A stretch of DNA of 64,000 nt from contig CM046298.1 of the NCBI GenBank assembly GCA_025267735.1, positions 41,983,917 through 42,047,916 of the forward strand, read 5' to 3'. Shown here in pieces: positions 1-13,165 of the stretch; positions within the stretch are counted from its first letter, which is position 1, and each line of letters starts with the position of its first letter. Below the pieces are notes generated by a model. That model was not told the origin of the DNA, did not search any database, and saw only the letters and a list, made by a program, of their open reading frames with translations. This stretch comes from Mactra quadrangularis. Taxonomy: Eukaryota; Mollusca; Bivalvia; Venerida; Mactridae. The position numbers were made by a program, and so were the translations under genes.

Positions 1-369
1 CAGTCGACACTTGATTGGCTATGTTCCAATAGCACACATTTTAATGGATAGATTTATAAATAATAAACGTTTTTAATTGTGTATCTAAAAATCCAATGCA
101 ACTTAATTATGACAATGCCAGTGCCGGGACAAAGCATTGTGTGTCTGTATTGAAACGTCTGTTAGAGCATGACGGGAATCATTATACAAGCTTGATTTAG
201 CCTACAGAATGGTACAGACCTTTCTAAAAAATACAACTTTAAATTTTGTATTGAATGACAATACATTTATAGCAATAAAATAGGACATAATATGAATACA
301 AACAATTTGCTTTATTTAATATGGGCATTTGACGATTGCAATATTCATTTATATTTAATTTTACATACA

Positions 370-572
370 GTGCCACTCAAAAGTTATTGGACAAATGAAA
401 TTTCAAGAAAAAACGTTTCTTGCATACCCAAAATAATTTTAGTGCCAGTATAATTAAAGCTTACTCATATAACCTGGTTAGAATCTTTTTTGATAGACTC
501 TTCCACAGGTGACAGACACAAATTTTCCTTATTACAGTAAATACATATTTGGAAAACTTGTGAGTGGAACCT
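370..572. mobile_element. Tc1/mariner-type MITE, about 200 bp
   Basis: The left end CAGTGCCACTCAAAAGTTAT and the inverted right end CAGGTTCCACTCACAAGTTT form imperfect terminal repeats, with TA at the left flank. A related end (cagtgccacccataa) occurs at about 4857. Confidence 0.5.
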
Positions 573-944
573 GTGGACTTATCAACGCTGATTTGTGAAA
601 TTTGCTCGGATAAGTCGTCGTTTATTTTCATATTTATTTGACTAAAGCAGTTTGTTTATCCTCAGTTAAGTTAAGTTTATTTCAACAAGCATGTAGGCCA
701 CCAGCCTATACAAACAAATATATACATACAATTACAGACATTTACATAATACACATTAAAATACATATACAAGAATTATTATCAAATGTACTGACAGAAC
801 ATGAAATAGTTAATATATATTACATAATTATACTTAATTTTCTTTTCTCCATAGCATGATATATAAACATAGCCAAATTTCTAATAACATTTTGTGAAGC
901 CATCAAAGTATTGAATTTATGAACATTGGGGTATGCAAAAAACT

Positions 945-1232
945 TTTATTTATTTTGTTGGGTTTAACGCCGTAGCAACACATTGTTTAAGTCATATAAC
1001 GACGTCCAGCGCACCTAACCTAGCTAGCTTTCCTGGACCATTGTCTATAACCAGTACGCACCTACCCTTCCAAAATGACGGAAACTTTTCTATATGCCTT
1101 ATCAATAAAAGAAAAGGATATTATTGTGAAATTTTTATGGAAGGGTATAACCTCCCCGGGTAGGATTCGAACACTTTCCTTCGGGATACTAGATTCGAAA
1201 TCCATGCGTGCTACCACATGCGCTACCGACCT
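945..1232 (-). mobile_element. tRNA-derived SINE, family A
   Basis: The minus-strand head is ggtcggtagcgcatgtggta ... gtgttcgaatcctac (A- and B-box like). The body ends gctacggcgttaaaccc, matching the copy at 21585-21865. Confidence 0.6.
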
Positions 1233-2072
1233 GGGTTGTTTATTGTCATGGATAAATCGGTTCATCCTAAAACCTGAAATATTTCTTTGGACATTTGGAG
1301 AGCACTGTTTACTGATTACTCTTACGTAAAATACATATAAATCAATCTATAAATAATTAAAACGTTTCAAATAATCCTACTACATTGTAATAATTTACAT
1401 GTTAAATTCTAATATTCTATGCATCAGTTCGTTCATAGTACGATGAAAACTTGTCTTTGAGCACAATGTGCATCAGTTACCATTCTATGTAAATAAATTA
1501 TATAATAATATACATGACCAAGCATCAGACGATTATTTGTTGTCATAATTAAAGATCCCCCTACTCAAGAGATAATTCGTACGGAACCCCTAAAGTGACA
1601 ATTTTGATGCGTTTTCAATATAATTTCGTTTTTACCAAAAAAAGTATAATGTTTCTTTTTTCTTGCATCTTTTTTATTCCTTCGATCAGAATCTGTTTTA
1701 AACTCCTCACAGCGGTTACGTCACGCGTTGCTACTTTATTGATTTGATAAAGGGAGATAACCGCTGCGGGGAGTTTGATTCTGTTTTTGTATCATAAATA
1801 AACTGACAATTCGTATAAACGAATAACATTGGTAATTTTGAAAAAATATGACAGAAAGATCATTTGATTGCACAGGGGTACAAGTATATCTGAGTACATG
1901 GAACTCATTGATTAAACCCTTTTGGTTACAGATATAAAACATCTGTACTCAGTATATAAGTAGAACTCGGTTGACCCCCCCCCCCCCCCTTAGGCCCCGG
2001 TTTCACGGAAATGCTTAATCTCGTACTCTAACTCTGTATGAGACTGAAGTCTATCAACAGTTAAAGTTCACT

Positions 2073-2650
2073 AGGGCTGGGTACCGTGAGTAAAAAACAT
2101 ACCCCGGTATCAGATACAACGATAATTACCATGGTATACCTCAAACTTAACATACATGTACGTGTTGTCCAACTATATATTGGTTGTTGAGATGACGATA
2201 ACTTGCTAAGAAGTAGGGTACAAAGTTATGCAGTCAATTTTTATGAAATATCCCAAGTACTCCGAACTTGCACATGAATATTTATTTTAATGCAATAACA
2301 ATATCCTTTAGGAAGATGAAGATTATAGAATGACTGGCGATGATACCATGTGTGGAAGATAAAGTTTTAAAAATACGGAAAATCTAGTTTCTAAGTACTG
2401 AAATATACAGTTTTTATGTAAATTACATAGAGCAACTGATTTTCAAAATACTGAAATCAGTATTAAAACTGAAAACTTTCACCCATGTAATACAAAAACT
2501 AAAAGGGTTATTATTATAAAATACCGCGGTATTCCTGATATATTCTTTTATTTTTATTTCATTTCGCCAGAAATTAGGGTCGGCGCTCCCGTAAATCAAA
2601 AAATAAAAAATGTTGGCCTAACCGGTATACCGGTAATACCTCCCACCTCT
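2073..2650. mobile_element. hAT-like MITE, 578 bp
   Basis: Termini AGGGCTGGGTACC and, read inverted, AGAGGTGGGAGGTA. The flanks repeat AAAGTTCACT at 2063-2072 and 2651-2660, which includes an 8-bp hAT-type duplication. The body is AT-rich with ggtatacc-type subterminal palindromes and no ORF. Confidence 0.75.
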
Positions 2651-3779
2651 AAAGTTCACTAATGGACTTAAGGTTTATTGTGACTAACTGGGGTCAGGCC
2701 TTTGAAATCTGAAGTGTGTTAATGTGTAGCAGAAAAGTACATCATTAATTAACACTAATTAAGCGAAACTTAATTGATCTAACATGTCAATAGTTCCGTA
2801 TCCTTAGGTTATGTTAATTTTCACATTCGGTAATAAAAACTTAAAATATATTTAATTACAAGCGTTTTTAATCTATCAGCAAAGTAGTTGTTATATACAT
2901 GTATTCGAGTATTTAGGTTTTTAACCAGTCCAGAATAAACGTACATAATGATGTATGGTTTATTCATAGTTTGTCCCAAGCAACATTAATAAATAATTCA
3001 GCTAACTTTCCAATCACCCCTCGCACAGAAGTGATGTCTATATCCAGGACCTGTCTTAGCCATAAGAATGTAACAACATTCAAGAGACCGTTGGATATGT
3101 GAGGTGAATTTTTCTCAGCCAAATATATGTGAATTTAGCAGCCAAACTAAAACTCTGCCTGTACTGTGGTTCACAGGCTGCCGTGGTTTGGGCAATGGGT
3201 TTGTCATTGGGGGTATGTTGGCGTCATGCAAAAGAGCAATGATTTAGCTATTCGTGCATGTATAACGCTATATAAAATAGAATTATTAGTGACAGAGAAA
3301 ATGTTCAGTTATTGACTTTGGATATAAAAGCACTTTCAGAGTAAAATATCTTATATGCATGCCAACAGCATATAGACAACAGATTCAATTGTGGTAAAGA
3401 CAAGTTATGATTCTGCAGGCATTACAGTTTGAGTTTAAAACTTACAAAAGGTATTGAACAGCACAAAAGCAGTCAGTAACTGTTTGGGCTGCTTATGTGT
3501 CGTTTAATACCTTTTCCGACCAAAAGACTCTCACTTCGATATTTTGCTGCATGGTGTACACCCACGGCACTATGAATAAGTTCTTTACCTTCTTCATAGT
3601 CTGTCCTTCCACTGTGATTAATGAATGATGGCACTTGGTAGGTTAAAGGTTATGACTTCAGTCTACTTGGCATTAAGTTGCAGGTCAATGTTTGTATTCA
3701 TGTTTTTATATTTTATCATCTCTTAATCGTTTTCTTTTCTTTTTTTCATTTTTATTTAAACTCGTATTTTCTATTTATA

Positions 3780-3870
3780 CTCATGATTGTGAAGCGCTTT
3801 TGAACATACATGTTGTATATTCAATATGAAAAGAGCGCTATACAAATGCGGTATATAATAATAATAATTG
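3780..3870 (+). repeat. LINE/SINE 3' tail remnant
   Basis: GTGAAGCGCTTTTGAAC, then AAAGAGCGCTATACAAATG and a (TAA)n tail (ataataataataatt). This is the 3' end typical of many invertebrate retroelements. No coding part was recognised upstream. Confidence 0.5.
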
Positions 3871-3904
3871 TACACTCTTTCTCAACTCAGAATAAAACCT
3901 AATA

Positions 3905-4454
3905 CGAGGGCCAGTCAATAAATAACCAGCCTAACCTATTTTGAGTCGAGATCTACCTCTTTCTTTTCAATTTTATTTACCTCTAGGGCTATGCACTTAG
4001 GCCAACGGTGTTCGAGCGCCAACAGACCAGAAATGAAGAAGTCAGGGTCCTTTCCGTGAAACCACTCCTCAACTGCCGCCACGACAGCAGATGGTTGAGT
4101 CTTAAACTTCTTTGGCCTCGGAGATTTCGTACTTACCCACTGACGACTCTGGACTGTATTTTCTGGTTCATAATAATGTACCCAAGTCTCATCAACAGTT
4201 ACTAGACGCAAAAGGAGATCACCTCAAACGTTTCAACAATGCACTGCATACTGATGCTCTCGTAGCCATTTTCTCATTGCAAAGGGATTTTGGAAACCAA
4301 CGGATTGTAAGCTTGCGCATCCCTAAACAATCATGCAATATTGTTGAATTGGTACCATGTGAAATGCCTAATGCTTGCGCTATTACTTCGCCTATCTAAG
4401 TATACCAGGTCTCTGACTTTATGTCATAGGGTGGTTATTTATTGACTTACCCTA
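3905..4454 (-). mobile_element. Mariner element, internally deleted
   Basis: Both ends share gg..agtcaataaataacc in inverted orientation (left cgagggccagtc, right inverted ctagggtaagtc), with TA at the left. Between them is a transposase remnant on the minus strand. Confidence 0.75.
3936..4211 (-). pseudogene. Mariner transposase fragment
   Basis: RLVTVDETWVHYYEPEN and PRPKKFKTQPSA are the mid-domain of mariner transposase. They run directly into AAVEEWFHGKDPDFFI and LEHRWPKCIALE, the C-terminus. The catalytic middle between them is deleted. The N-terminal helix-turn-helix is also missing, so it is inactive. Confidence 0.8.
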
Positions 4455-4459
4455 GAATG

Positions 4460-6550
4460 TTTGTTCTGTGCTTTTACAGAGATAATTCGTTTATAAGAGT
4501 AGGCCAGCTCAGACTAAGTAAAGATGACTTTAGGCATTCTGGAGGCGTGTTATAAAATCCACATAATTATCTCTAATTGAAAGTTTTTAATGTTAAATTC
4601 CAACTACTGTAAAAACAAGACTAAACTCTTCACAACACAAATTCAGATACTAGACCTATGGCCTCAAGAAAAATCGAAAAGGAAGTAATTAGTGAAACTT
4701 TTCACAAGTAATAAGGAAATATTGATTACATTTTTATTGATTTTTTTTCAATACATTATAGAAAGTATATATAAAAATATAATGTTAGAATAAATAAAGA
4801 AGATTTATGTTCACCAAACTTGACAATCTTTAAGAAATAGCATACAGTTGTCTATACAGTGCCACCCATAATTACCTATACACTCGTAAAAGCTGTGGGT
4901 TTTTCTCAAAGGATATAAATACAATTAGGGACTTTAGTCAGTTATTTCCCCATGTATACTCTTCAAAAAGGTAGGTCCAATTAGTTGGATTACTCGGATT
5001 TTACCCTTACTTTTCAATGTCAATTTGCCAAAATTAATCTTAAATAACTTTTTTTGTACATCATTTAATTTGTTTGAAATTGAAACTTAGTATTTTAAAG
5101 GTGACAAACTATATAAATTTCACCACTTCTGGTAATACCTTCATTAACAAGAAAGATATTAGATGAAATATTTTGTTATCCTTACATAGGGCTTCAATGA
5201 TAAAATCCGAGGATTCCAACAGTAAGGACCTACTTACCAATTGGATTGCTTCAGATTTTATCAGGGGAAGATAACTGACAAAAAGTCCATAATTAAGTCT
5301 CATCTAACAACCTGTCCAATAATAACACCATAACAACCTGTCCAATAATAACACCAACTACATTTTACAGGCAGTTTTTGAAAACCAGAAATATCTTCTG
5401 TATATTTCAATAGTTGTAAGGTCCGATAATACGACCTTCCCTTTATTCCATAATACAACCACTTTTTTTAGACCCAACCAGACTAAATGTACAATTAAAT
5501 TATATTTCAGATGTATTCACATACAATGTATTACTATAACTCATTTGAATAGGAAATGATGATACAATATACAATTGAATTGTTATACGTGATGTTGACA
5601 TTGTCAAACACCATGCACACATATACCGGTACACTCAAACACAAACAAGTAACAAATATAAAGGGACTAAGAGATTGTCTTCAAATGCCATGCACACATA
5701 TACACTAAAAAACAAACAAGTAACAAATATAAATGGACCAAAACATTGTCTTAAAACTCTTGCAGCTTTTAGCACAACTAAATACCACACATATAATACA
5801 TTAGTAATGGAAATATCATTCTCATACCCAGTGAGAATTTTGATAACCTCTAGATATGAGAATGTTGGAATGTATGAAGCTGGAATATTATCCTGAAATT
5901 GGAAGTATCAGCAGAAACATTCATTCTGCCATATCTACAATTGCCAGACTAGCCACAGAAATTATTCCCATATTAATCCCATTTTGCTATCAGAGCCTAT
6001 AAAGCAGCATCATTCATGTACTAATATATTATGTTAACATTGAAAGAAAGTAAAAAATATTAATATTAGAAAGTAGACAAGACCGAAAAAAATAGTCTGC
6101 AGAAATTGAATAATAGCAGAACTTTAACACTGCAAAAATAAAAAATCAACTGTTACCGTATATACATATGCTGCCAGGCAGCCAATAAAAAGTGAGGGGT
6201 TCTAGCGCACAAGACACACTCTAAATATAATTGAGAAATAGTTGCTTATACTGTGTGCTACTAGAGCCAGACTCTGAAAAAACAGTTTAATAAAAAAACT
6301 GTACCACAGACATTTCTAGCCAAGACAGGCTATTCATGATTTAGATTATTTCTGTACAGAGCCTTATTCTGTACACAAAATCACAAACAGTATACACGTA
6401 TATATCACAGTTAGTATTGAAAGCATGTGGTTGAGATCAGATTTAGAAACCCTCAGTTGATTGGTTGAATAACCATGACCACTCCTTATATTGAATAAAT
6501 CAACCAATCACATACTTAAACACAAAATTTATAACTGTGATTAAATACAA
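4460..6550. other. Gene-free AT-rich region
   Basis: Apart from the 77-bp tandem repeat and a 25-bp duplication at 5308-5357, I see no feature. Open frames are short and without family resemblance. Confidence 0.5.
5612..5757. repeat. Two-copy tandem repeat, 77-bp period
   Basis: catgcacacatatac and acaaacaagtaacaaatata each recur 77 bp apart (first unit from 5612, second from 5689), with scattered mismatches. Confidence 0.7.
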
Positions 6551-6911
6551 CTACGAGGGGCGTTTGATAAATTTGCGGAATTCCCTTCTAAAATATTTAC
6601 CCTTTTGTCAAATCACATTAAAACTCAAATAAGTGTAAAACAATTCATTTGCGTTTTCACAATCGTATTGGTGAACAGATTGTCAATAAGTAGAAATAAT
6701 AAATGGTATCCATAGCAACCACTGTTAGGTCACTTGAAGCACGCTATTTTTTCACCTATTTTGATAACATTAAACATGGTATTGCGCACTAAATTTTGGT
6801 ACGAATTATGCGCCAACATTAATAACACCAGCATGACGTCTCAAAATCATTTCCTGAAAGTTTCATGAAAATGTTTTGAATGGTTATTGCATAGCAGAGA
6901 TATTAGAGTCA

Positions 6912-7322
6912 TGGCTTCGAAACAACGAATGACGTCAACAGATGAAATTGAGTTGGACACAGTCATAAATTGTTGTGTTTGACTCAATTTGTCACCTGCA
7001 GATACACTCAGACAAATTAAAACAGCTGATACATTACTAATATGTGGAAAAACATTTGTCTACAATTGGCATCAGAGGTTCAGGGATGGTAGAACTTGGG
7101 TATTTGATGAAGAAAGACGAGGTCAAACGACATTGACAGTCACTGTTGGAAAGGCAGCGTGAGTGGAGAAGCTTCTAGATAAGGATTGATGGCTTACAGT
7201 GTGCTGTATTGCATAAGAGAATTATTTATTCATTCAGTGAGGAATACTTTAAGGTTACATTTAATCAGTGGGTACATAGCCATAAAAAGTGTATAGAAAT
7301 AGGAGGTGATTATGTGAAGTAA
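6912..7322 (+). pseudogene. Mariner-type transposase remnant
   Basis: The frame from ATG at 6912 gives MASKQRMTSTDEIELD, a stop, then LRQIKTADTLLI, FVYNWHQRFRDGRTWV and DEERRGQ, the N-terminal helix-turn-helix region. After further breaks, EEYFKVTFNQWVHSHKKC and IEIGGDYVK (about 7231-7319) match the C-terminus. The catalytic core is deleted and several stops are present. Confidence 0.75.
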
Positions 7323-7347
7323 GTAAATAGAAAACTTGACTTTGACG

Positions 7348-9048
7348 CAGTCACCGCGAAACTCAGAAAATTTTTACAGGACAGTAGGTCCTGTGAAGAT
7401 TCTAATTTTACAGGACCGGACAAAGTTTTACAGGACCGGAGATATTTTACATATTTTATTAAATTGACAACTGAAACACTTGGATTGGCATAACAATTGA
7501 CTTAATTGTTCAATAATTCACAATTGAAATAATGCACAGTCTCAAAAGTAACTTTCTTTAAGATATATGGTGTAGCAATCCTTGGTCGTAGGGGTGTTGT
7601 TTGACGTCAGACGAATTTAAGGGCGTTTGGGGATGTATGGGCCCTCTTCATTAATTGTAGAATATTTACTTCAAATAAAAAGTTTGTAGAAAAGTCATTT
7701 CTAGAGCAGATAATGAAAAACATTTGACGATCGGACAGTTTCTGTGAGTGTGGTGACGATTTGAAATCTACGACATTTATTATCCTAACTTACACGCTTA
7801 AGATAAGCTTATTATATTACTAACGTATATCTAAAAATGTTTCACTGTAATTTGCGTGGGTCGCGAAAATATATAACATAACGTTACACTGATTGAAGGA
7901 AAATTTCAACATTACGATATAGAACACAAAATTATGTATAATAACATTATTTTGTTGTAAATTAACGACAAATCAGGGTTTTCTGACGATTACTTTTGTG
8001 GAATTTAAGAATTTTGTTTATAATAATTTGCCGAAAATGTGCGCAATTTTAGAAATACGAGTATAAGCGTGAATTCGACAATCGCGCGTCAAAGACTATC
8101 AAGTTGACGATATTGCGTTTTCTTTCATTTATATCAATGGGCAACATCATCCTTTCACGATAAGCAAACGACAATGTGCTTCCACGCACATCAATAAAAT
8201 ACGACCATTCGTTTAAAAATAGTTCGGAGGTACTTTTTTTGGTGTTTTTTTTTCTTCAGAAAAAAATTAACAGAAAGAGTTATATTTAAATTTTTGAAAA
8301 TAAAATTATAAAAAGACGGGCGTCATTAAAAAATATCAGTAAATTTAAACAAAGAAATCTCAAATTATTGCAAAGGCCGATCTCGTTTTCTTTTAAAACC
8401 CGTCATTGTTTAACATGTTGTTAACAATAAAAAAACTAGGTCACGTTTGTTTTAAGTATTCATTCTAACTAACAATTAAATTAAATTAGACTCCATGGTT
8501 ACAGAGTGAGACATTGCAATTATTACATTGCTACACTATCAAACATCGACAAAGTGTGAAAAATGCGGAAACACATCTTAAATTGTTAACATCAATTTCC
8601 GCTCAAAGTTGCGAACACATGTTCGACATCAAACAAAGAATTAATATTGATTTTAATTGCTGCAAACAATTTGAATATAGCCTCCCCGGTGTACATGACA
8701 ATGTTTGACGTAATAAGTCAAGATGACTACTTGAAATTAATATATTATATACCGAAATACGAATGGCATATAGTAACTGAATTTCACGATCAACTCGTCA
8801 CAAAATATGATGACTGTCGTAAATTAGTCAACGTTACTTAAGTTTCAGACTTGATTTCGCCTCGCCCGCTTGTAGAATTTTAAACGTAGATTCCAAGTAT
8901 CTATTGATTTTTTTTTTTTTTGATTAATGTTATTATTCGTATGTCTAGATTTTGCCGGACAGTCGGTCCTGTGAACCTGCGTGAATCGACGGACCTTCTA
9001 AAATTTTACCGGACATGTCCGTCGGTCCGCCATGTTTCGCGGTGACTG
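7348..9048. mobile_element. Non-autonomous hAT element (1701 bp) nested in the mariner
   Basis: Perfect 15-bp inverted ends CAGTCACCGCGAAAC, with an 8-bp duplication CTTTGACG at 7340-7347 and 9049-9056. Subterminal ggaccg-type repeats occur at both ends, as in hAT elements. Only short ORFs inside, none resembling a transposase. Confidence 0.9.
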
Positions 9049-9272
9049 CTTTGACGTTTAAGTAACTCAATGATGACGTCGGCGTGCTTCAAGTACGGTA
9101 TACTAGTGTTGTAAAATGTTTCGTGAAAACTTTATTTTCCAATGTATCAAGAAAATATTTGGACTTTATATCAGTCTTTGGTAAATGTACAGAAATATGT
9201 ATTTTGTTTTTTCCTATATTATCCCGTGTAGCATAAATAAATAAATTCCTCGAACTTTCCAATCACCCCTCG

Positions 9273-12200
9273 TATAATTTCAGTTAAAGCTGTAGTTTCA
9301 TCAAAAATACCCAGATGTTATTTTAATTCAGGCTTAGTAGCTGTTGATCCACAGGATCAAATTCTTAAAGTTCAAATTTTCTGGTTGTAATTCTTTAATT
9401 TTCAAAAACTATAGATAATTATATAATATTATCCAAAATTTCGCGAAATTTGGTCATCAAACAACGGCGCAATACGAATTTTAACTCTTGGGCGAAACAC
9501 ACCTGCATCAAGTTATGCATGAGTTATCGTTCGTGACCGGAATCGGTATGACGTCATCGTAGTCCTTCATCCTGAAAGCGGTTATTAGAAACACAGGTGC
9601 AAGATACTATGTTTCCCAATTATAGAATATATAGAGAAGATATAGATCGATTTTCTTCAAATAAAAAGTATTTTATGTAGAATAATCCTTTCTAGGTCGA
9701 ATAGCGAAAGAATTTTGACGATTGTGCATTATTTGTGAATGTGGTGATTATGACCGTGAAACAGGTGTTAGAGACTTTTTTGAGAGTATAAGTATATATT
9801 ATAGTAAGGAAAATTTGTGTCTTGTGCTTGTAATTAGAAATAAATGCTAATTAAATAATTGCTATTTACAACTAGTTTGTAATTCTTTCATGATACCAAT
9901 TTAAGTAAATTTGAAGTATTAGTTCGGAGCCCATATTCTTATGAAGATGAGAATTTATTACTTACCGTTGATCATGGTGTTTCAGATTTCTTCAGCACCA
10001 GTTTTGAATTATTATCACAGAATGTTAAAACATTAATTCCGATGCAACTTATGTTTTAAAAAAAACTTTACATTGTAATGGTTTATAAGAATTCCATCTT
10101 TGTTCGAGGGACTGCACTCACAGTGGTTTCGAATAGATTAAGATAACTTGTTCAAAACGACGACAACTCGGCGACGAAGTAAATAATTTCAAATCGTATC
10201 TTCATCGTGTTTCGAATAGTTCTTAATAATTCCCTTTGTTGTATTTATATGCTTTTCCGTAATTCCATATGAGAATTTAAGTTTTAATAAAATCACAAAT
10301 AACTCCTTGGTAAATTCAACTGTTAATATATTTGTCTAACAAACTAGTAAAAACAAAGATTTATTAGCGCGAATTGACTTCCGTGAAAAACAATTTCAAC
10401 TCCGATTCAAAAGATTATTTTCTAACATCATTATTCAGACCAATATTAACTACAATTAAAAAGTATATAATTGGCGACAGCCTTTTGACAGGTCATGTGT
10501 AAAATGCAATTTGTTGGCGATGATATCTTAATCTACATTAAGGACCCCAATATATAGAGGCTCACCGCGGGACTTTTTTGTCATCTTGTACGAATTTTAT
10601 TGTTTCCCGTGGGGAACCTCACAAACTTAATTAACACATTTAAAGTTAGGGGTACATCAAAATAATTTATCAATTACTCTTTTGTGTCATCAAATTATTG
10701 ATACTATTGGGTATGTTTCCATGGACACAGACTCTCAAATCCTGACACGTGTTGGCTATCACTCTGCCGTCGACATTAATATACAAAGTACGTACCGCAC
10801 CCTCAATCAATTTCAACATTGTCTAACAGACGTCATGCTGTGAATTCAAAAGAAATTTTTAATCCGCTGACATATGTTACGCGATATATTGCAGATAAGG
10901 TAAATGATAGTAGATGACCGTTCAGGCGATCAAGTTCATATTACGCATTTAAATATTTTTTGTGCAAAATAGCGAGGTTTAGAATGCCGGTCTCATCATT
11001 TAATATAATCGCACAACCAGCGATATAAAGATATATATATTTTAATGTTTAATCAATTTTCATTCCATGATTTTTAAATGCGATTTTTAGATAAATTAAT
11101 TTTTATGCTTATTTTCCAAACTAATATTTACTGCACCCAACATTACGAAACAATTTGAGTAGTATTTTCTGCACAACATTGCTGTCACCTGATTTTCCTT
11201 TTTTCATCTTTGGTTCCTTGAGAAAAAAAACACGAGGTACACTATTTTCTTTTCAAAAAGGAAATTAAATAGCGTTTTCCGCACGAAGATTATATTTTTG
11301 GCAAGTATCTGTCAAAATATGACGAAATCATAACTTTACGTAGTCTAAGTTATTTCTGCCGAGTTTTTTCAATCTTTTTCCCCTTTCACTTGGTCATCAT
11401 ATAGAAATAAAAAAAACGCGCTTGCTCTTAACCAGTTTCAGACTCATTTAATGTAATGACGTATTCGATTTAATTTCTTTTTGAACCTTTTTATCACGCA
11501 AATAAAAAGTACATCACAAAAAAACTACTTAATATCATGGAATTGTCGATGAATGCAATCAAATATACAACATATAAGCCTAGTTATTAAACTGGTTTAT
11601 ATAAAATATAAAAAATCATGTAGGAAATGTAATTATTAATAAAAAAAAATGCAAATTTAATTTCAAAATGTTTTTGCGACTGATTAATTGACAGGCGTGT
11701 ATAAATTACAATCCATTGACTGTTACAACAGGTTTTAATCGATAGGACTACGATGACGTCACACACGGTAGATAAGCGATGTTGTAATATCGGCTAAATT
11801 GATACAGGTTTAAATCAGAGTTAAATATCTCGATATACACATTGTTTACATGCGTTAAGCGTGAGTGTCTGCTGAGATACAATAGAAATACGTAATATTT
11901 TGATGTTTAATCGTTTTTTGTGTCCAACGATAAATTTCACCTTTAAGAAAAATTCATCTTAAACAAACAGCAGAAAATAAAGAATTAGGTAATTGCACCA
12001 TTTTTAATGCAGTGCTAGACAAATTTGATTGATTGAGTAGCTTGGAAGGACAAGTGCTCTCCATCTTTTTTTAACCCCCACCCATGCCAATTGTTATTAT
12101 CACAATCTGAATTGTAAACGTTTTCAAAAATATAATACGTATTAAAAAACATAAAATAATCTTATAGTGCTTTTGAAGGTTAACCATTTTGTCAAATAAG

Positions 12201-12299
12201 AGAGTAATTCTCTTCAAAAGTCTGATTCAAATAATGCATTTTCTTACATATAGTATATTTTACGCTGACCATTCATTTGTTTGTACATTACAAATGTTT
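9273..12299. other. Gene-free AT-rich region with TE debris
   Basis: No gene found. A stretch at 9640-9790 resembles the interior of the 7348-9048 hAT (cttcaaataaaaagt, gtgaatgtggtga). Inverted tgacgtcatcgtagtcct pairs lie at 9550-9567 and 11745-11762, perhaps the ends of a decayed element. Confidence 0.45.
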
Positions 12300-12404
12300 T
12301 TCTATGCAATAAAACTGGTACGTATTGCAATATATTGCAATGTATAATGGGTTTTGTGTATTGCAATGTATTGTTATACGGTTTTACCGTATTGTTACAG
12401 CCCT
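12300..12404. mobile_element. Solo end of the GGGGTGTAACA element family
   Basis: The run of tattgcaatatattgcaa, then the terminus ttgttacagcccta, matches the inverted form of the element end at 30767. Only one end is found. Confidence 0.45.
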
Positions 12405-12964
12405 AAAAATCAGTACCTATATGCTCATTAATGTCTATTTTGTCACTTCATTACATTAAAGATGGAGTCAGCACTACTAACTTCACATTTATACAATATT
12501 ATTGATTTAAAAGGTATGTGAAAGTAATTACTTCACAAAACAGATTTCATCATATACTTGTACTAGAAGCCTAAGGCCACAATCATTTAAATTAATATGT
12601 GAGAGGAAAACATCATTTATGTACATGAGGACTGACTCTTAATTACATTAAATAACCCAATAATATAAAGGTACATTGTAAAAACTCAATTTTGGACACT
12701 TAGTCCTACTAAACTATAAATGAATTGCCCTCCTAAGCTCTTCGAAAAAATATTTTTTTTAAGAAAAACCAATCACTTTCATTAACTTTAATACAAAAAA
12801 ATATCTGAGTTGTGATTTGGGGATTTAATTAAAATTTCTAATCTTGACACATGTAAACTATTTGTCTAAATACTTTCTAATGGATTAATCAAGTAAATAT
12901 TGGAAAAATATGACACAAAACTATGTTAGCACTTAAGAAATAAAAAAGCACTTCTTGTTATGAC

Positions 12965-13165
12965 AGAGCTTCTTTCAGTATTTGGGGAAGGGGCCTGGAG
13001 CCTTTTTTATATAGAATATTTGGGGAAATTTTAATTGCATTTTCATAGATAGGAGAACAAAATATCAAAGGTAAACTCCATATTTGGGGAAAACTGCATG
13101 ATTTTAAAGAAATTTCTAGAGCGGAAGGTGCCTGTTTACGGCCCCTGTTATATAAGGAAAAAAGG
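12965..13165. repeat. Copy of a repeat also at 63245-63465 (inverted)
   Basis: cagtatttggggaagggg, ggtaaactcc, tttggggaaaactgcatg and ttatataaggaaaaaaggt are matched in order by the reverse complement of 63245-63465. Probably a CAGGG-terminated DNA transposon family. Confidence 0.6.

Larger units (their letters stand above)
6554..9272 (+). mobile_element. Second mariner-type element, interrupted by a nested hAT
   Basis: The ends read TA-CGAGGGG in inverted orientation, and the subterminal sequence matches loosely (gcggaatt against gaggaatt). A solo end of the same family lies at about 2990-3026. The element carries transposase remnants and is split at 7348-9048 by another transposon. Confidence 0.7.

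Noticed and set aside
8514..8841. Two overlapping open frames inside the hAT element
   Set aside because: Short, overlapping in different frames, and without transposase motifs.
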